DNA of 64,000 nt, from contig NZ_JABSTZ010000004.1 in NCBI RefSeq assembly GCF_013283745.1, forward strand, positions 186,001 to 250,000, written 5' to 3'. The DNA comes from Aeromicrobium stalagmiti (GTDB taxonomy: Bacteria; Actinomycetota; Actinomycetes; Propionibacteriales; Nocardioidaceae). This document shows, in pieces, positions 54,514 through 63,352 of this stretch (position 1 is its first letter; each line of letters opens with the position of its first letter). The notes under the pieces are model-generated. The model did no database searches. It had not been told where the DNA came from and worked only from the letters and a program-made list of their open reading frames with translations. The translations under genes and the position numbers were made by a program.

Positions 54514-54526
54514 AATATTCGCACGC

Positions 54527-54532
54527 TACGAT
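54527..54532 (+). promoter_or_regulatory. -10 box of the lysine-catabolism operon
   Basis: TACGAT, predicted start near 54539, 70-nt leader. The first gene has CAGGAGG (54597-54603) before its GTG, unlike the leaderless genes around it. Confidence 0.5.
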
Positions 54533-54607
54533 TCGTATGACGCCGATCACACGTCGGTGCACCACCCACCGCTGCGATGCGATCCATCGCGGCCGTCAGG
54601 AGGATCC

Positions 54608-55714
54608 GTGACGCGCATCATCAACCAGGTCGCCGTGTTCGGCCTCGGCAAGGTCGGCGAGCTCGTCGCCGACCTGCTGGGGGAGTCGGGCTTCAAGGTC
54701 ATCGGCTACGACAGTGCCCCCCGTGACGACCTCGCTGCGGGGACGTCCCGCCTGCGGGGGATCGAGGTCAAGCCGCTCGACGTCCGCGATGCCGAAGGCC
54801 TGCGTGAGTCGCTCCGCGGTGTCGACGCGGTCGTGTCGTGCCTGCCCTATCACCTCAACATCGACGTCGCCGAGGCTGCGTACGACGCGAAGGTCCACTA
54901 CTTCGACCTCACCGAGGACGTCCCCACGACCAACCGGGTCATCGAGCTCGCGGCCGACAACCCGTCCGCGGCGTTCGCCCCGCAGTGCGGTCTCGCGCCG
55001 GGGCTGATCGGCATCATCGGTGCCTCGATCGCGAAGACGTTCGACGAGATCCGCTCGATCGAGCTCAAGGTCGGCGCGCTGCCGCAGAACCCGACGGGTC
55101 TGCTGGGCTATGCGATCAACTGGTCGCCCGAGGGTGTCGTCAACGAGTACCTCAACGACTGCGAGGTGCTGCGCCAGGGTCACCGTCAGATGGTGCCCGC
55201 GATGACCGAGAAGGAGCGCGTCTTCATCGGAGGCATCGAGCTGGAGGCGGCGCTCACCTCCGGTGGCCTCGGCACGATGTGCGAGACGTACGAGGGCTCG
55301 GTGCACCGCCTCGACTACAAGACGCTGCGCTACCCCGGCCACTTCGACCAGATGCACTTCCTGTTCGACGAGCTCAACCTGCGCGAGGAGCGTGAGCTGG
55401 TCGGCCGGATGCTGGTGGACTCCAAGCCGCCGGTCAACGACGACGTCGTCTACATCCACGCCGCGGTCGAGGGTGTCAAGGCGGGCAAGCCGTTCCGCGA
55501 GAACCACGTCCGTGCCTACAAGCCGCTCGACATCGCGGGCCGCACCTGGCGCGCGATCTCGTGGACGACCGCCGCCTCGGCCGTGAGCGTCGTCGAGCTC
55601 GTCGCGGACGGCAAGCTGCCCGCGACCGGATTCATCAAGCAGGAGGACATCACGCTGGAGGCGTTGTTCTCGACCCAGGCCGGCCGGCACTTCGCCGAGC
55701 AGGGAAAGGTGTGA
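54608..55714 (+). CDS. Saccharopine-dehydrogenase-fold enzyme, probably lysine 6-dehydrogenase
   Basis: 368 residues. N-terminal Rossmann VAVFGLGKVGELVADLL (about 7-23), CLPYHLNIDVAEAAYDA, HYFDLTEDV and APQCGLAPGLIGIIG; C-terminal sacc_DH domain with LDYKTLRYPGHF. Length and motif order fit lysine 6-dehydrogenase (L-lysine to allysine), shorter than true saccharopine dehydrogenases. The next gene, an ALDH7, would use the product, which supports this call. Confidence 0.8.
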   Translation: MTRIINQVAVFGLGKVGELVADLLGESGFKVIGYDSAPRDDLAAGTSRLRGIEVKPLDVRDAEGLRESLRGVDAVVSCLPYHLNIDVAEAAYDAKVHYFDLTEDVPTTNRVIELAADNPSAAFAPQCGLAPGLIGIIGASIAKTFDEIRSIELKVGALPQNPTGLLGYAINWSPEGVVNEYLNDCEVLRQGHRQMVPAMTEKERVFIGGIELEAALTSGGLGTMCETYEGSVHRLDYKTLRYPGHFDQMHFLFDELNLREERELVGRMLVDSKPPVNDDVVYIHAAVEGVKAGKPFRENHVRAYKPLDIAGRTWRAISWTTAASAVSVVELVADGKLPATGFIKQEDITLEALFSTQAGRHFAEQGKV

Positions 55715-55716
55715 CC

Positions 55717-57222
55717 ATGACCGACATCGCGACACGCGCGCAGGAGATCCTCGACCGCCTCGGGGCGGGCAACCCGTTCACGCCCGACGGCGACCTGGTG
55801 AGCCGTTCGCCGATCGACGGCAGCGAGCTGGGCCGTCTGCGGTCCCACACGCCCGACGAGGCGGCGGACGTCATCGGCCGTGCGCACGCGGCGTTCGAGC
55901 AGTGGCGCACCGTGCCGGCGCCGATCCGCGGCCAGTTCGTCCGCGAGCTGGGCGAGCTGCTGCGCGAGCACAAGGACGATCTCGGCGCCCTGGTCTCGAT
56001 CGAGGCGGGCAAGATCGTGTCCGAGGGCCTCGGCGAGGTGCAGGAGATGATCGACATCTGCGACCTGGCCGTGGGCCTGTCGCGCCAGCTGCACGGCCTG
56101 ACGATCGCGACCGAGCGTCCGGGGCACCGGATGATGGAGCAGTGGCACCCCCTGGGCGTCATCGGCGTCATCTCGGCGTTCAACTTCCCGGTCGCGGTCT
56201 GGTCGTGGAACGCGGCACTCGCGTTCGTGTGCGGCGACGCCGTGGTGTGGAAGCCGTCGGAGAAGACGTTGCTGACCGCCCTGGCCTGCCAGGCGCTCGC
56301 CGTCGAGGCCGGTCGTCGTGCCGGTGTGCCCGAGGGCCTGTCGGCGGTGCTGATCGGTGACCGGACGGTCGGCGAGGTGCTGGTCGACGACCCACGCGTC
56401 CCGCTGGTCTCGGCCACCGGCTCGACCCGCATGGGCAAGGAGGTCGCCCCCCGGGTGGCCGCCCGTCTGGGCCGCACGCTGCTGGAGCTCGGCGGCAACA
56501 ACGCCGCGATCGTCGCGCCGTCGGCCGACCTCGACCTCGCGGTGCGCGGCATCGTGTTCTCCGCGGTCGGCACGGCTGGTCAGCGGTGCACGTCGCTGCG
56601 CCGCATCATCGTCCACGAGTCGATCAAGGACGACCTCGTCGCGCGGCTCAAGGCTGCCTACGAGACGCTGCCGATCGGCTCCCCGCTGGAGGCCTCGACC
56701 CTGGTCGGACCGCTCGTCGACGAGCCCGCGTTCGCTGCATTCGGTGCAGCGGTCGAGACCGCCCAGGGCGACGGCGGCAAGCTCGTCACCGGCGGCACGC
56801 AGGCCGACGTCGCCGGCGACGGCTTCTACGTCCACCCCGCGATCGTCGACATGCCCCACCAGTCCGACATCGTGAAGGCCGAGACGTTCGCGCCGCTGCT
56901 CTACGTGCTGACCTACACCGACTTCGCCGACGCGATGGTGCTGCACAACGAGGTCGCGCAGGGACTGTCGTCCTCGATCTTCACCCTCGACGTCCGCGAG
57001 GCCGAGACGTTCGTGTCGGTCGTCGGCTCCGACTGCGGCATCGCCAACGTCAACATCGGCCCGTCCGGTGCTGAGATCGGTGGCGCGTTCGGCGGCGAGA
57101 AGGAGACCGGCGGCGGGCGTGAGTCCGGGTCCGACGCGTGGCGTGCCTACATGCGCCGCTCGACCAACACGGTCAACTACTCCACCGAGCTCCCGCTCGC
57201 CCAGGGCGTCGAGTTCGTCTGA
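55717..57222 (+). CDS. ALDH7/antiquitin-type dehydrogenase (aminoadipate semialdehyde)
   Basis: 501 residues. FNFPVAVWSWN, WKPSEKT, the ALDH7 mark E257-LGGNNA, and catalytic Cys291 in GQRCTS. The C-terminus GAFGGEKETGGGRESGSDAWRAYMRR is also ALDH7-like. It should oxidise allysine/piperideine-6-carboxylate to 2-aminoadipate. Starts 2 nt after the previous stop; overlaps the next gene by 1 nt. Confidence 0.9.
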   Translation: MTDIATRAQEILDRLGAGNPFTPDGDLVSRSPIDGSELGRLRSHTPDEAADVIGRAHAAFEQWRTVPAPIRGQFVRELGELLREHKDDLGALVSIEAGKIVSEGLGEVQEMIDICDLAVGLSRQLHGLTIATERPGHRMMEQWHPLGVIGVISAFNFPVAVWSWNAALAFVCGDAVVWKPSEKTLLTALACQALAVEAGRRAGVPEGLSAVLIGDRTVGEVLVDDPRVPLVSATGSTRMGKEVAPRVAARLGRTLLELGGNNAAIVAPSADLDLAVRGIVFSAVGTAGQRCTSLRRIIVHESIKDDLVARLKAAYETLPIGSPLEASTLVGPLVDEPAFAAFGAAVETAQGDGGKLVTGGTQADVAGDGFYVHPAIVDMPHQSDIVKAETFAPLLYVLTYTDFADAMVLHNEVAQGLSSSIFTLDVREAETFVSVVGSDCGIANVNIGPSGAEIGGAFGGEKETGGGRESGSDAWRAYMRRSTNTVNYSTELPLAQGVEFV

Positions 57223-58442
57223 TGTCGACCGTCTCGCCGACGACGCTGCGGGCGAGGTTCGCCCGCAGCCTCTCGGAGCTCTATGGCTCCGAGGTGCCCG
57301 CCTACACGACGCTGGTCGAGGTGTCGGAGCAGGTCAACGCCGTTGTCATGGCGTCGCGCGACGACGCCGAGCGGCTCGGCTCGATCGAGCGCGTCACCGC
57401 GGAGCGGCATGGTGCGATCCGCCTCGGCACGCCCGAGGAGCTCGCGCAGGTCGCCCGGATCTTCGGCGCGTGCGGGATGTATCCCGTCGGGTTCTACGAC
57501 CTGCGCGAGGCGACGCCGGCGATCCCGGTCGTGTCGACGGCGTTCCGGCCGATCGACCGGGCCGAGCTCGCCGCCAACCCGTTCCGGGTGTTCACCTCGC
57601 TGCTCGTCGTCGACGACCGTCGGTTCTTCGACGCCGAGCTCGAGGCAGAACTGCGGGGGTTCCTGGGGGAGCGCACGCTGTTCCCGCCGGAGCTGCTGGA
57701 GCTGGCCGACCGGGCCGAGGCCGACGGCGGGCTGTCACCCGCTGATGCCGACGCGTTCATCGAGCTCGCCACGGCCGCCTTCGCGCTGTCGCCCGAGCCG
57801 GTCAACCGTGAGTGGTATGCCCGTCTGGAGGCGATCTCCAGCGTCGCGGCCGACATCGGCGGCGTTGCCTCGACCCACATCAACCATCTGACGCCCCGGG
57901 TGCTCGACATCGACGGCCTCTACGCCCGCATGACCGAGCGGGGCATCGAGATGATCGACCGCATCCAGGGGCCGCCGCGCACCGATCGTCCCGACGTCCT
58001 GCTGCGGCAGACGTCGTTCCGGGCGCTCGCGGAGCCTCGCACGTTCCGTGAGGCCGACGGGTCGGTGGCGGCCGGCGAGCTGAGGGTGCGCTTCGGCGAG
58101 GTCGAGGCGAGGGGCGTGGCGCTGACGCCGAAGGGTCGCGAGCTCTACGACACCTCGGGCATCGAGGCCTTCCCGACGACGGACGAGGAGCTGGACGCCC
58201 AGGACCTCGCCTACTACGTGCGCGACGACGCCGGCGCGCTGGCGCCGATCGTCTACGAGGACTTCCTGCCGAAGTCGGCCGCGGGCATCTTCGCGTCCAA
58301 CCTCACCAGTGACGGGACGATGGACACGTCGCAGGACGGCACGGCCCGTGACGCGGCGTGGCTCCAGGGAGTCCTCGGTCGTTCGCTCCACGACCCGTAC
58401 GCCCTCTACGACGCCGAGCGCTCCGTCGGGGCGGTGCACTAG
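57222..58442 (+). CDS. hglS: DUF1338 2-oxoadipate dioxygenase/decarboxylase (HglS)
   Basis: 406 residues. ERHGAIRLGTPEELAQ, THINHLTPRVLDIDGL and RFGEVEARGVALTPKGR carry the His/Glu metal ligands of DUF1338. HglS turns 2-oxoadipate into D-2-hydroxyglutarate and CO2. With the two genes before it this gives most of an aminoadipate route for lysine; the 2-aminoadipate aminotransferase is not in the window. The last codons (GAVH-stop) lie in a tandem repeat. Confidence 0.9.
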   Translation: MSTVSPTTLRARFARSLSELYGSEVPAYTTLVEVSEQVNAVVMASRDDAERLGSIERVTAERHGAIRLGTPEELAQVARIFGACGMYPVGFYDLREATPAIPVVSTAFRPIDRAELAANPFRVFTSLLVVDDRRFFDAELEAELRGFLGERTLFPPELLELADRAEADGGLSPADADAFIELATAAFALSPEPVNREWYARLEAISSVAADIGGVASTHINHLTPRVLDIDGLYARMTERGIEMIDRIQGPPRTDRPDVLLRQTSFRALAEPRTFREADGSVAAGELRVRFGEVEARGVALTPKGRELYDTSGIEAFPTTDEELDAQDLAYYVRDDAGALAPIVYEDFLPKSAAGIFASNLTSDGTMDTSQDGTARDAAWLQGVLGRSLHDPYALYDAERSVGAVH

Positions 58443-58514
58443 CGTCCACCTCCCACCTTGGGCGGTGCACTAGCGTCCACCTCCCACCTGGGGCGGTGCG
58501 TTGGCGTCCACTGG
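58429..58514. repeat. Tandem 31-bp repeat at the hglS stop
   Basis: GGGCGGTGCACTAGCGTCCA... starts at 58429, 58460 and, in a partial and diverged copy, 58491. The first copy contains the hglS stop codon. Confidence 0.85.
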
Positions 58515-58546
58515 CGCGACGATCTTGGACGCCAGTGCACCGCCCC
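58490..58546. terminator. Bidirectional hairpin between hglS and DUF429
   Basis: GGGGCGGTGC (58490-58499) pairs with GCACCGCCCC (58537-58546), and TGGCGTCC (58502-58509) with GGACGCCA (58527-58534). The two bases between the blocks can form G-U and U-G pairs, giving a 20-bp RNA stem with a 17-nt loop. It lies between converging genes and is built from the tandem repeat plus an inverted copy. Confidence 0.65.
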
Positions 58547-58554
58547 GGGCGGGG

Positions 58555-59211
58555 TCAGGCCCAGATCGCGGGGGAGAGGGCGTCGCGGGGCTCGGGCGGA
58601 AGCCGCTCCGCGACGCCGTCGACGAGGCGCCGCGCCGTCCACGCTGTCGCGGCGGCATCCAGGACGTCGTCGACGGCGACCCCGGTGCGACGCTCGGCGA
58701 CCACGTCGAGACCGTGGTCGAGCAGCAGCCGTCGCCGGGTCGCCTCGCCTGCCGCGGTGGTCTTGCCGTCGACCAGCACGCTCCCGTTCATCGCGGCGAA
58801 GCAGACCTCGGGATGAGCCTCGACGACCGGAATCGGCGGGCCCGTCTCGAGCCAGTCACGCACGTCCCGGATCTTCGGCACGAGGTACCAGGTCTGCTTG
58901 CTCAGCCCGAGGCCCAGCGAGGCCCGGTTGGCGGCGTTGCCGTCGTGGTAGTCGGCGACCTCGAGCACGGCGGCGGCCGGCGCGTTGAAGACGGTCGACG
59001 CCCGCCCGGGCAGCTGGCGCCGTGCGTGCTGCTCGGCCACTCGCGGCTTGTTCGTGGGCAGGTCGATCGGCATGTCGATGGCCACCGCCTCGAGCGGTCC
59101 GGCCAGGTCGACCAGCGCGGCGATCGTCGGCGCGAGCAGCACCCGGGTCGACCCATCCCAGACGACACCGACCCAGCCGAGCCTGCACCCGTCCACCCCC
59201 AGCACTGCCAT
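58555..59211 (-). CDS. DUF429 family protein
   Basis: 218 residues. VLGVDGCRLGWVGVVWD at the start and AIDMPIDLP, VFNAP, VEAHPEVCFAAMNG: DUF429, an RNase H-like fold with acidic residues (D7, D46 area). Predicted nuclease-like, function unproven. GAGGA upstream of ATG 59211. Divergent from the VOC gene. Confidence 0.85.
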   Translation of the reverse strand: MAVLGVDGCRLGWVGVVWDGSTRVLLAPTIAALVDLAGPLEAVAIDMPIDLPTNKPRVAEQHARRQLPGRASTVFNAPAAAVLEVADYHDGNAANRASLGLGLSKQTWYLVPKIRDVRDWLETGPPIPVVEAHPEVCFAAMNGSVLVDGKTTAAGEATRRRLLLDHGLDVVAERRTGVAVDDVLDAAATAWTARRLVDGVAERLPPEPRDALSPAIWA

Positions 59212-59263
59212 GCACCGATCCTCGCACTGGATAACTGTCGGTGCCGCGCGGGACAGTGAGGCA

Positions 59264-59701
59264 ATGAGCAGAGAATTCCAGATGACGTTCGACTGTGCCG
59301 ATCCCGCGGCGCTCGCCGCGTTCTGGGCCGAGGCCCTCGGCTACGAGCTGCAACCCCCGCCCGAGGGGTTCGAGTCGTGGGAGGCGGCGCTCCAGACCTG
59401 GGGCGTTCCCGAGAGCGAGTGGAACTCCCGATCGGCGATCCTCCCGGCCGGCGGTGCGGGCCCGCGCGTGTTCTTCCAGCGGGTGCCCGAGGGCAAGACG
59501 GCCAAGAACCGCCTGCACCTCGACGTCCGGGCGGCCCCGGGCCTGCAGGGCGACGACCGCATGGAGGCGCTGGAGGCCGAGGCCTCACGTCTCGAGGCGC
59601 TGGGCGCCACGCGCGCCTACCGGGTCGAGCCGGACGGCCGGATGGAGCAGGGGTTCATCACGCTGCACGACCCGGAGGGCAACGAGCTCTGCCTCGACTG
59701 A
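59264..59701 (+). CDS. VOC-family (glyoxalase-like) protein
   Basis: 145 residues. FQMTFDCADPAALAAFWAEALGYEL at the start, NRLHLDVRA in the middle and FITLHDPEGNELCLD at the end: two VOC half-motifs. May bind a metal and a small substrate; function unknown. Confidence 0.85.
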   Translation: MSREFQMTFDCADPAALAAFWAEALGYELQPPPEGFESWEAALQTWGVPESEWNSRSAILPAGGAGPRVFFQRVPEGKTAKNRLHLDVRAAPGLQGDDRMEALEAEASRLEALGATRAYRVEPDGRMEQGFITLHDPEGNELCLD

Positions 59702-59750
59702 GGCCGCTGGCCACTGCGCGCCGTGGCGCACAATCGTCACCGCCGCACGG

Positions 59751-59756
59751 CACAAT
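59751..59756 (+). promoter_or_regulatory. -10-like box of recO, leaderless layout
   Basis: CACAAT 6 nt before GTG 59763; deviates from TANNNT at the first base. Confidence 0.35.
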
Positions 59757-59762
59757 GGACGG

Positions 59763-60491
59763 GTGAGCCTTTACCGCGACACCGGCATCGTGCTGCGGGT
59801 CCACAAGCTGGGTGAAGCCGACCGCATCATCACGCTCCTGACCCGCCAGCGCGGCATCGTGCGCGCTGTCGCCAAGGGCGTCCGCAAGACGACGTCACGC
59901 TTCGGCGGTCGGCTGGAGCCGTTCATGCACGTCGACCTCCAGCTCGCCGAGGGACGCTCGCTCGACATCATCACGCAGGTCGAGACGGTCAATGCCTTCG
60001 CCAAGGACCTCGGCCTCGACTACGAGGCCTACACCGCCGGCACCGCGATGCTCGAGACCGCCGAGCGCCTCGTGCAGGAGGACGGCGAGCCGGCCGTCGC
60101 GCAGTTCCAGCTGCTCGTCGGTGCCCTGCGTGCGCTGCGGGAGCGCCGGATGAGCCCCGGCCTGATCCTCGACTCCTACCAGCTGCGGGCGCTGTCGATC
60201 GCCGGTTATGCCCCGACGTTCGACGGCTGCGCCCGCTGCGGCGAGGAGGGGCCCCACCGCAACTTCCACGCAGCCAGTGGAGGCATGTTGTGCGACGACT
60301 GCCGCGTCGCCGGCTCTGCCGCGCCCTCACCGTTCACCGTCACGCTGCTCGCCGGCCTGCTCAGCGGTGACTGGCCCACCGTCACCACGTCGGACGACCG
60401 CTCGCGTCGCGAGGCCAGCAGCATCGTCAGCGCCTATCTCTCCTGGCACCTCGAGCGGGGCCTGCGCTCGCTCAGCCACGTGGACCGATGA
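59763..60491 (+). CDS. recO: DNA repair protein RecO
   Basis: 242 residues. N-terminal OB fold ([25 protein letters not shown]) and a zinc site C156-xx-C159 ... C177-xx-C180. Loads RecA on SSB-coated DNA with RecR. GTG start. Stop overlaps uppS start (ATGA). Confidence 0.95.
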   Translation: MSLYRDTGIVLRVHKLGEADRIITLLTRQRGIVRAVAKGVRKTTSRFGGRLEPFMHVDLQLAEGRSLDIITQVETVNAFAKDLGLDYEAYTAGTAMLETAERLVQEDGEPAVAQFQLLVGALRALRERRMSPGLILDSYQLRALSIAGYAPTFDGCARCGEEGPHRNFHAASGGMLCDDCRVAGSAAPSPFTVTLLAGLLSGDWPTVTTSDDRSRREASSIVSAYLSWHLERGLRSLSHVDR

Positions 60492-61252
60492 AGCGCTCCG
60501 TCCGCCGGCCCGTGCCGCACCCGTCGGGTGCCACGCCGCCGAGCATCCCGATCGACCAGGTCCCGCGTCACGTCGCGATCGTCATGGACGGCAACGGCCG
60601 CTGGGCCAAGCAGCGAGGCCTGCCCCGCACCGCCGGCCACGAGATGGGCGAGGCGGCGCTGTTCGACGTCGTCGAGGGAGCCATCGAGATCGGCGTCAAG
60701 GCCATCTCGGCCTACGCCTTCTCGACCGAGAACTGGAAGCGCTCGCCCGACGAGGTGCGGTTCCTGATGGGCTTCAACCGCGACGTCATCCGTCGGCGCC
60801 GCGACGAGATGCACGAGCTGGGCGTCCGGGTCCGCTGGGCGGGCCGACGGCCGCGGCTGTGGCGCAGCGTCATCAAGGAGCTCGAGACCGCTGAGGAGCT
60901 CACCCGCGACAACGACGTCCTGACGCTCACGATGTGCGTCAACTACGGCGGTCGCGCCGAGATCGCCGACGCGGCGTCGGCGCTCGCCCGCGACGTCGCG
61001 GCCGGACGGCTCAACCCCGACAAGATCACCGAGAAGACGTTCGCGCGCTACCTCGACGAGCCCGACATGGTGGACGTCGACCTGTTCTGGCGCACGTCGG
61101 GCGAGCAGCGCACCAGCAACTTCCTGCTGTGGCAGTCGGCCTACGCCGAGATGGTGTTCAGCGACATCGCGTGGCCCGACGTCGACCGTCGGGCGCTCTG
61201 GGCAGCCATCGAGGAGTACGCCGCCCGCAACCGCCGATACGGCAGCGCCTGA
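60488..61252 (+). CDS. uppS: Isoprenyl transferase (undecaprenyl/decaprenyl diphosphate synthase)
   Basis: 254 residues. VMD34[10 protein letters not shown], AFSTENWKR and [19 protein letters not shown]: cis-prenyltransferase motifs, catalytic Asp34. Makes the lipid carrier for cell-wall synthesis. Coupled to recO, the usual pairing. Confidence 0.95.
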   Translation: MKRSVRRPVPHPSGATPPSIPIDQVPRHVAIVMDGNGRWAKQRGLPRTAGHEMGEAALFDVVEGAIEIGVKAISAYAFSTENWKRSPDEVRFLMGFNRDVIRRRRDEMHELGVRVRWAGRRPRLWRSVIKELETAEELTRDNDVLTLTMCVNYGGRAEIADAASALARDVAAGRLNPDKITEKTFARYLDEPDMVDVDLFWRTSGEQRTSNFLLWQSAYAEMVFSDIAWPDVDRRALWAAIEEYAARNRRYGSA

Positions 61253-61340
61253 CGGGTCGGCAGGTCGATGACGTCCCAGCCCGCTAACGCCGCTCGTATC
61301 GGTGGGGTCACGGTGTGATCAGGGTGGACTGAGCATCTGG

Positions 61341-61796
61341 TCAAGCCCCGTCGGGCGCGATCGGAATCTGCGACGGCCACACGCTGGTGCCGGCGAGGAC
61401 GTCGACGATCGTGGCCCGGAAGCCCTCGCACCGGGTCAGGTCGTGCGCCTCGCACTCGAACGCGTGCACCGTCATCGCGCGCGAGAGCCGCATCTCCTCC
61501 ATGCGTCGGTCGAGCTCGGCGATGTGCTCCTGCAGGACGGCGTGGCGCTTCGGCCCGTGGTCGTCGTCGAGCAGGACCGCGATCTGCTCGAGGCTCATGC
61601 CCGCCGCCTTGCTGCGCAGGATCACCGCGATGCGCACGAGGTCGTCGTCGCCGTAGAGGCGACGGTCCGCGCCGTCCCGCGCCGGCGCCAGGAGGCCCTT
61701 GTCCTCCCAGTGCCGCAGGACGTGCGTCTCCAGACCGAATCGGGTCGCCGTGTCGCCGATGGATCGCAGCTGCGCCGGGTCAGAACTTGACTTCAT
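61341..61796 (-). CDS. MerR-family regulator
   Basis: 151 residues. N-terminal MerR helix-turn-helix (SIGDTATRFGLETHVLRHWEDKGLLAPARDGADRRLYGDDDL), a dimer helix (about 82-105), and C-terminal C115 and C123 in CEAHDLTRCEGF, possible metal or redox sensors. Divergent from a flavoprotein gene whose promoter has the long MerR spacer and dyad, so it likely activates that gene. Confidence 0.9.
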   Translation of the reverse strand: MKSSSDPAQLRSIGDTATRFGLETHVLRHWEDKGLLAPARDGADRRLYGDDDLVRIAVILRSKAAGMSLEQIAVLLDDDHGPKRHAVLQEHIAELDRRMEEMRLSRAMTVHAFECEAHDLTRCEGFRATIVDVLAGTSVWPSQIPIAPDGA

Positions 61797-61817
61797 GTTG
61801 ACATGAACTCACACGAT
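61787..61817 (+). promoter_or_regulatory. MerR-type promoter with 19-bp spacer and operator dyad
   Basis: -35 TTGACT (61787-61792), 19-bp spacer, -10-like CACGAT (61812-61817). The palindrome TTCATG-TTGA-CATGAA (61792-61807) fills the spacer and covers the merR start codon on the other strand. This is the classic MerR geometry. Confidence 0.75.
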
Positions 61818-61849
61818 GGGTGCACATGCAAACAGCGAAAGGACTCACC

Positions 61850-62734
61850 ATGGATCACCTCACCTCCTTGCCCGCCAGGACCACGTACGACACCATCGTC
61901 ATCGGCGGCGGGCCTGCCGGCCTCCAGGCCGCCCTCACCCTCGGACGCATGCACCGCGACGTCCTCCTGCTCGACTCGGGCCGCTACCGCAACGGCACGG
62001 TCGAGCACGCCCACAACTACGCCACGCACGACGGCATCGCACCCGCCGAGCTCCGACGTCTGGCGCGCGCCGACCTCGCCGCCTACGACACCGTCGAGGT
62101 GCGCGAGGTGGCGGCCGACCGCGTCGAGCCCGACGGTGACGGGTTCGTCGTGACGATCGGCGACTCCACCGAGCGTGCGGCGACCGTGGTCCTCGCCACC
62201 GGGGTCCGTGACGCGCTGCCGGACGTGCCCGGCCTGGCCGAGGCCTGGGGCAAGGAGGTGGCGCACTGCCCCTTCTGCCACGGCCACGAGCTCGCGCGCG
62301 GCCGGGTCGCGCTCGACGTCGAGGGGCCGCACCTCGACCGGCTGACCGCGATGCTGACGCGCATCGGCGCCGAGCTGGTCCCCGTCGGCGGACGGGTGCA
62401 GCGTGTCGAGCGGATCGGGGGCGGGCTCGACCTGACTCTCGACGACTCGACGATCCACGTCGACGGCATGTTCGTCGCGCCGTCGTTCAGCCAGTCGGCG
62501 CCGTTCGCGGAGCAGCTCGGCCTCGATCTCAACGACTCCGGCTGCGTGAGGGTCGACGCGTTCCAGTCGACGTCGGTCGCCGGTGTGTTCGCGGCGGGCG
62601 ACGCGGCCCACCACCGGGACCTGCCCATGCCCATGTCGTCGATCCTGACCTCTCAGGCGGCCGGCCTCGTCGCCGGCGGTGCGTGCGTCCAGCACCTGCT
62701 GACGCGAGAGGCGTCGGCTGTCGCCCAGCGCTGA
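61850..62734 (+). CDS. Thioredoxin-reductase-like flavoprotein, NADPH motif apparently missing
   Basis: 294 residues from ATG 61850 (AAAGGA upstream); GTG 61820 is in frame but overlaps the likely start site. FAD motif GGGPAG (19-24), redox C140-PFC143 and the C-terminal VAGVFAAGDAAHHRDLPMPM. In homologues a second GxGxxG region follows the CxxC by ~15 residues; here HELARGRVALDVEGPHLDRL leads straight to the later part, and about 30-35 residues look absent. Probably activated by the divergent MerR. Confidence 0.85.
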   Translation: MDHLTSLPARTTYDTIVIGGGPAGLQAALTLGRMHRDVLLLDSGRYRNGTVEHAHNYATHDGIAPAELRRLARADLAAYDTVEVREVAADRVEPDGDGFVVTIGDSTERAATVVLATGVRDALPDVPGLAEAWGKEVAHCPFCHGHELARGRVALDVEGPHLDRLTAMLTRIGAELVPVGGRVQRVERIGGGLDLTLDDSTIHVDGMFVAPSFSQSAPFAEQLGLDLNDSGCVRVDAFQSTSVAGVFAAGDAAHHRDLPMPMSSILTSQAAGLVAGGACVQHLLTREASAVAQR

Positions 62735-62764
62735 CGCTGTTACGGTCGTCAGCATGAGACGCGT
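62733..62764 (+). promoter_or_regulatory. Promoter module copy 1
   Basis: GACGCTGTTACGGTC then 5 variable bases, then CATGAGACGCGT. Contains the -10 TACGGT (62741-62746), 7 nt before ATG 62754. Near-identical to 63321-63352. Confidence 0.7.
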
Positions 62765-63299
62765 GCTGATGAGCGTCCTCGGGGTCCTGCTGCTGGTCAG
62801 CGCGTGCGGGTCGTCCGGCGACGGTAGTGAGGGAGATGACGTGGCGGGCCAGGGGTCCTACAAGTCGGTGAAGTCGTCCGTCGACGACGTGATGGGCACC
62901 GTGCTGCCCGAGCTCGCCTCCGCCGTAGAGGGCGAGTTCCCGGCCGTGCGGGGCGAGTTCGTCGAGTGTGGCGTCGGTCCGCAGTTCCAGCAGTACTCCG
63001 TGCGGGGCGAGCTCCACTCGCAGGTCCAGGACGACGCCGAGGCGGCCGATGCCATCAAGGCGGTCCTGACCGACGCCGGGTTCGACGTGACGGTCGACGA
63101 CGACCAGACGGTCAAGGGCACCACCGGCGGCACCACGGTGGTGGTGCTGGCGAGCGGGGGGAGCCCGATCGCGGGAGGGACGTTCATCCGGCGCCTCTCC
63201 GTCGACTCCGAGTGCCAGACGTACTCGAGCGCCGACGCCGATGCGATGCGGGAGACACCGGTGGAGAAGTACGCCGCTGTGCTCAACGGCACGTCCTGA
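62754..63299 (+). CDS. Putative lipoprotein
   Basis: 181 residues. Signal peptide with lipobox LVSAC (Cys18), Gly/Ser linker, then a ~140-residue domain with two cysteines (VECGVG, SECQTY) and no known family. Surface-anchored. First of three small genes running to the window end. Confidence 0.75.
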   Translation: MRRVLMSVLGVLLLVSACGSSGDGSEGDDVAGQGSYKSVKSSVDDVMGTVLPELASAVEGEFPAVRGEFVECGVGPQFQQYSVRGELHSQVQDDAEAADAIKAVLTDAGFDVTVDDDQTVKGTTGGTTVVVLASGGSPIAGGTFIRRLSVDSECQTYSSADADAMRETPVEKYAAVLNGTS

Positions 63300-63320
63300 C
63301 CCCAGGTGTGCGACAGGTGA

Positions 63321-63352
63321 GACGCTGTTACGGTCTGTCTCATGAGACGCGT
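63321..63352 (+). promoter_or_regulatory. Promoter module copy 2
   Basis: Same module as 62733-62764, ungapped; the two differ only in 5 bases between -10 and ATG. -10 TACGGT at 63329-63334, ATG 63342. Confidence 0.7.
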
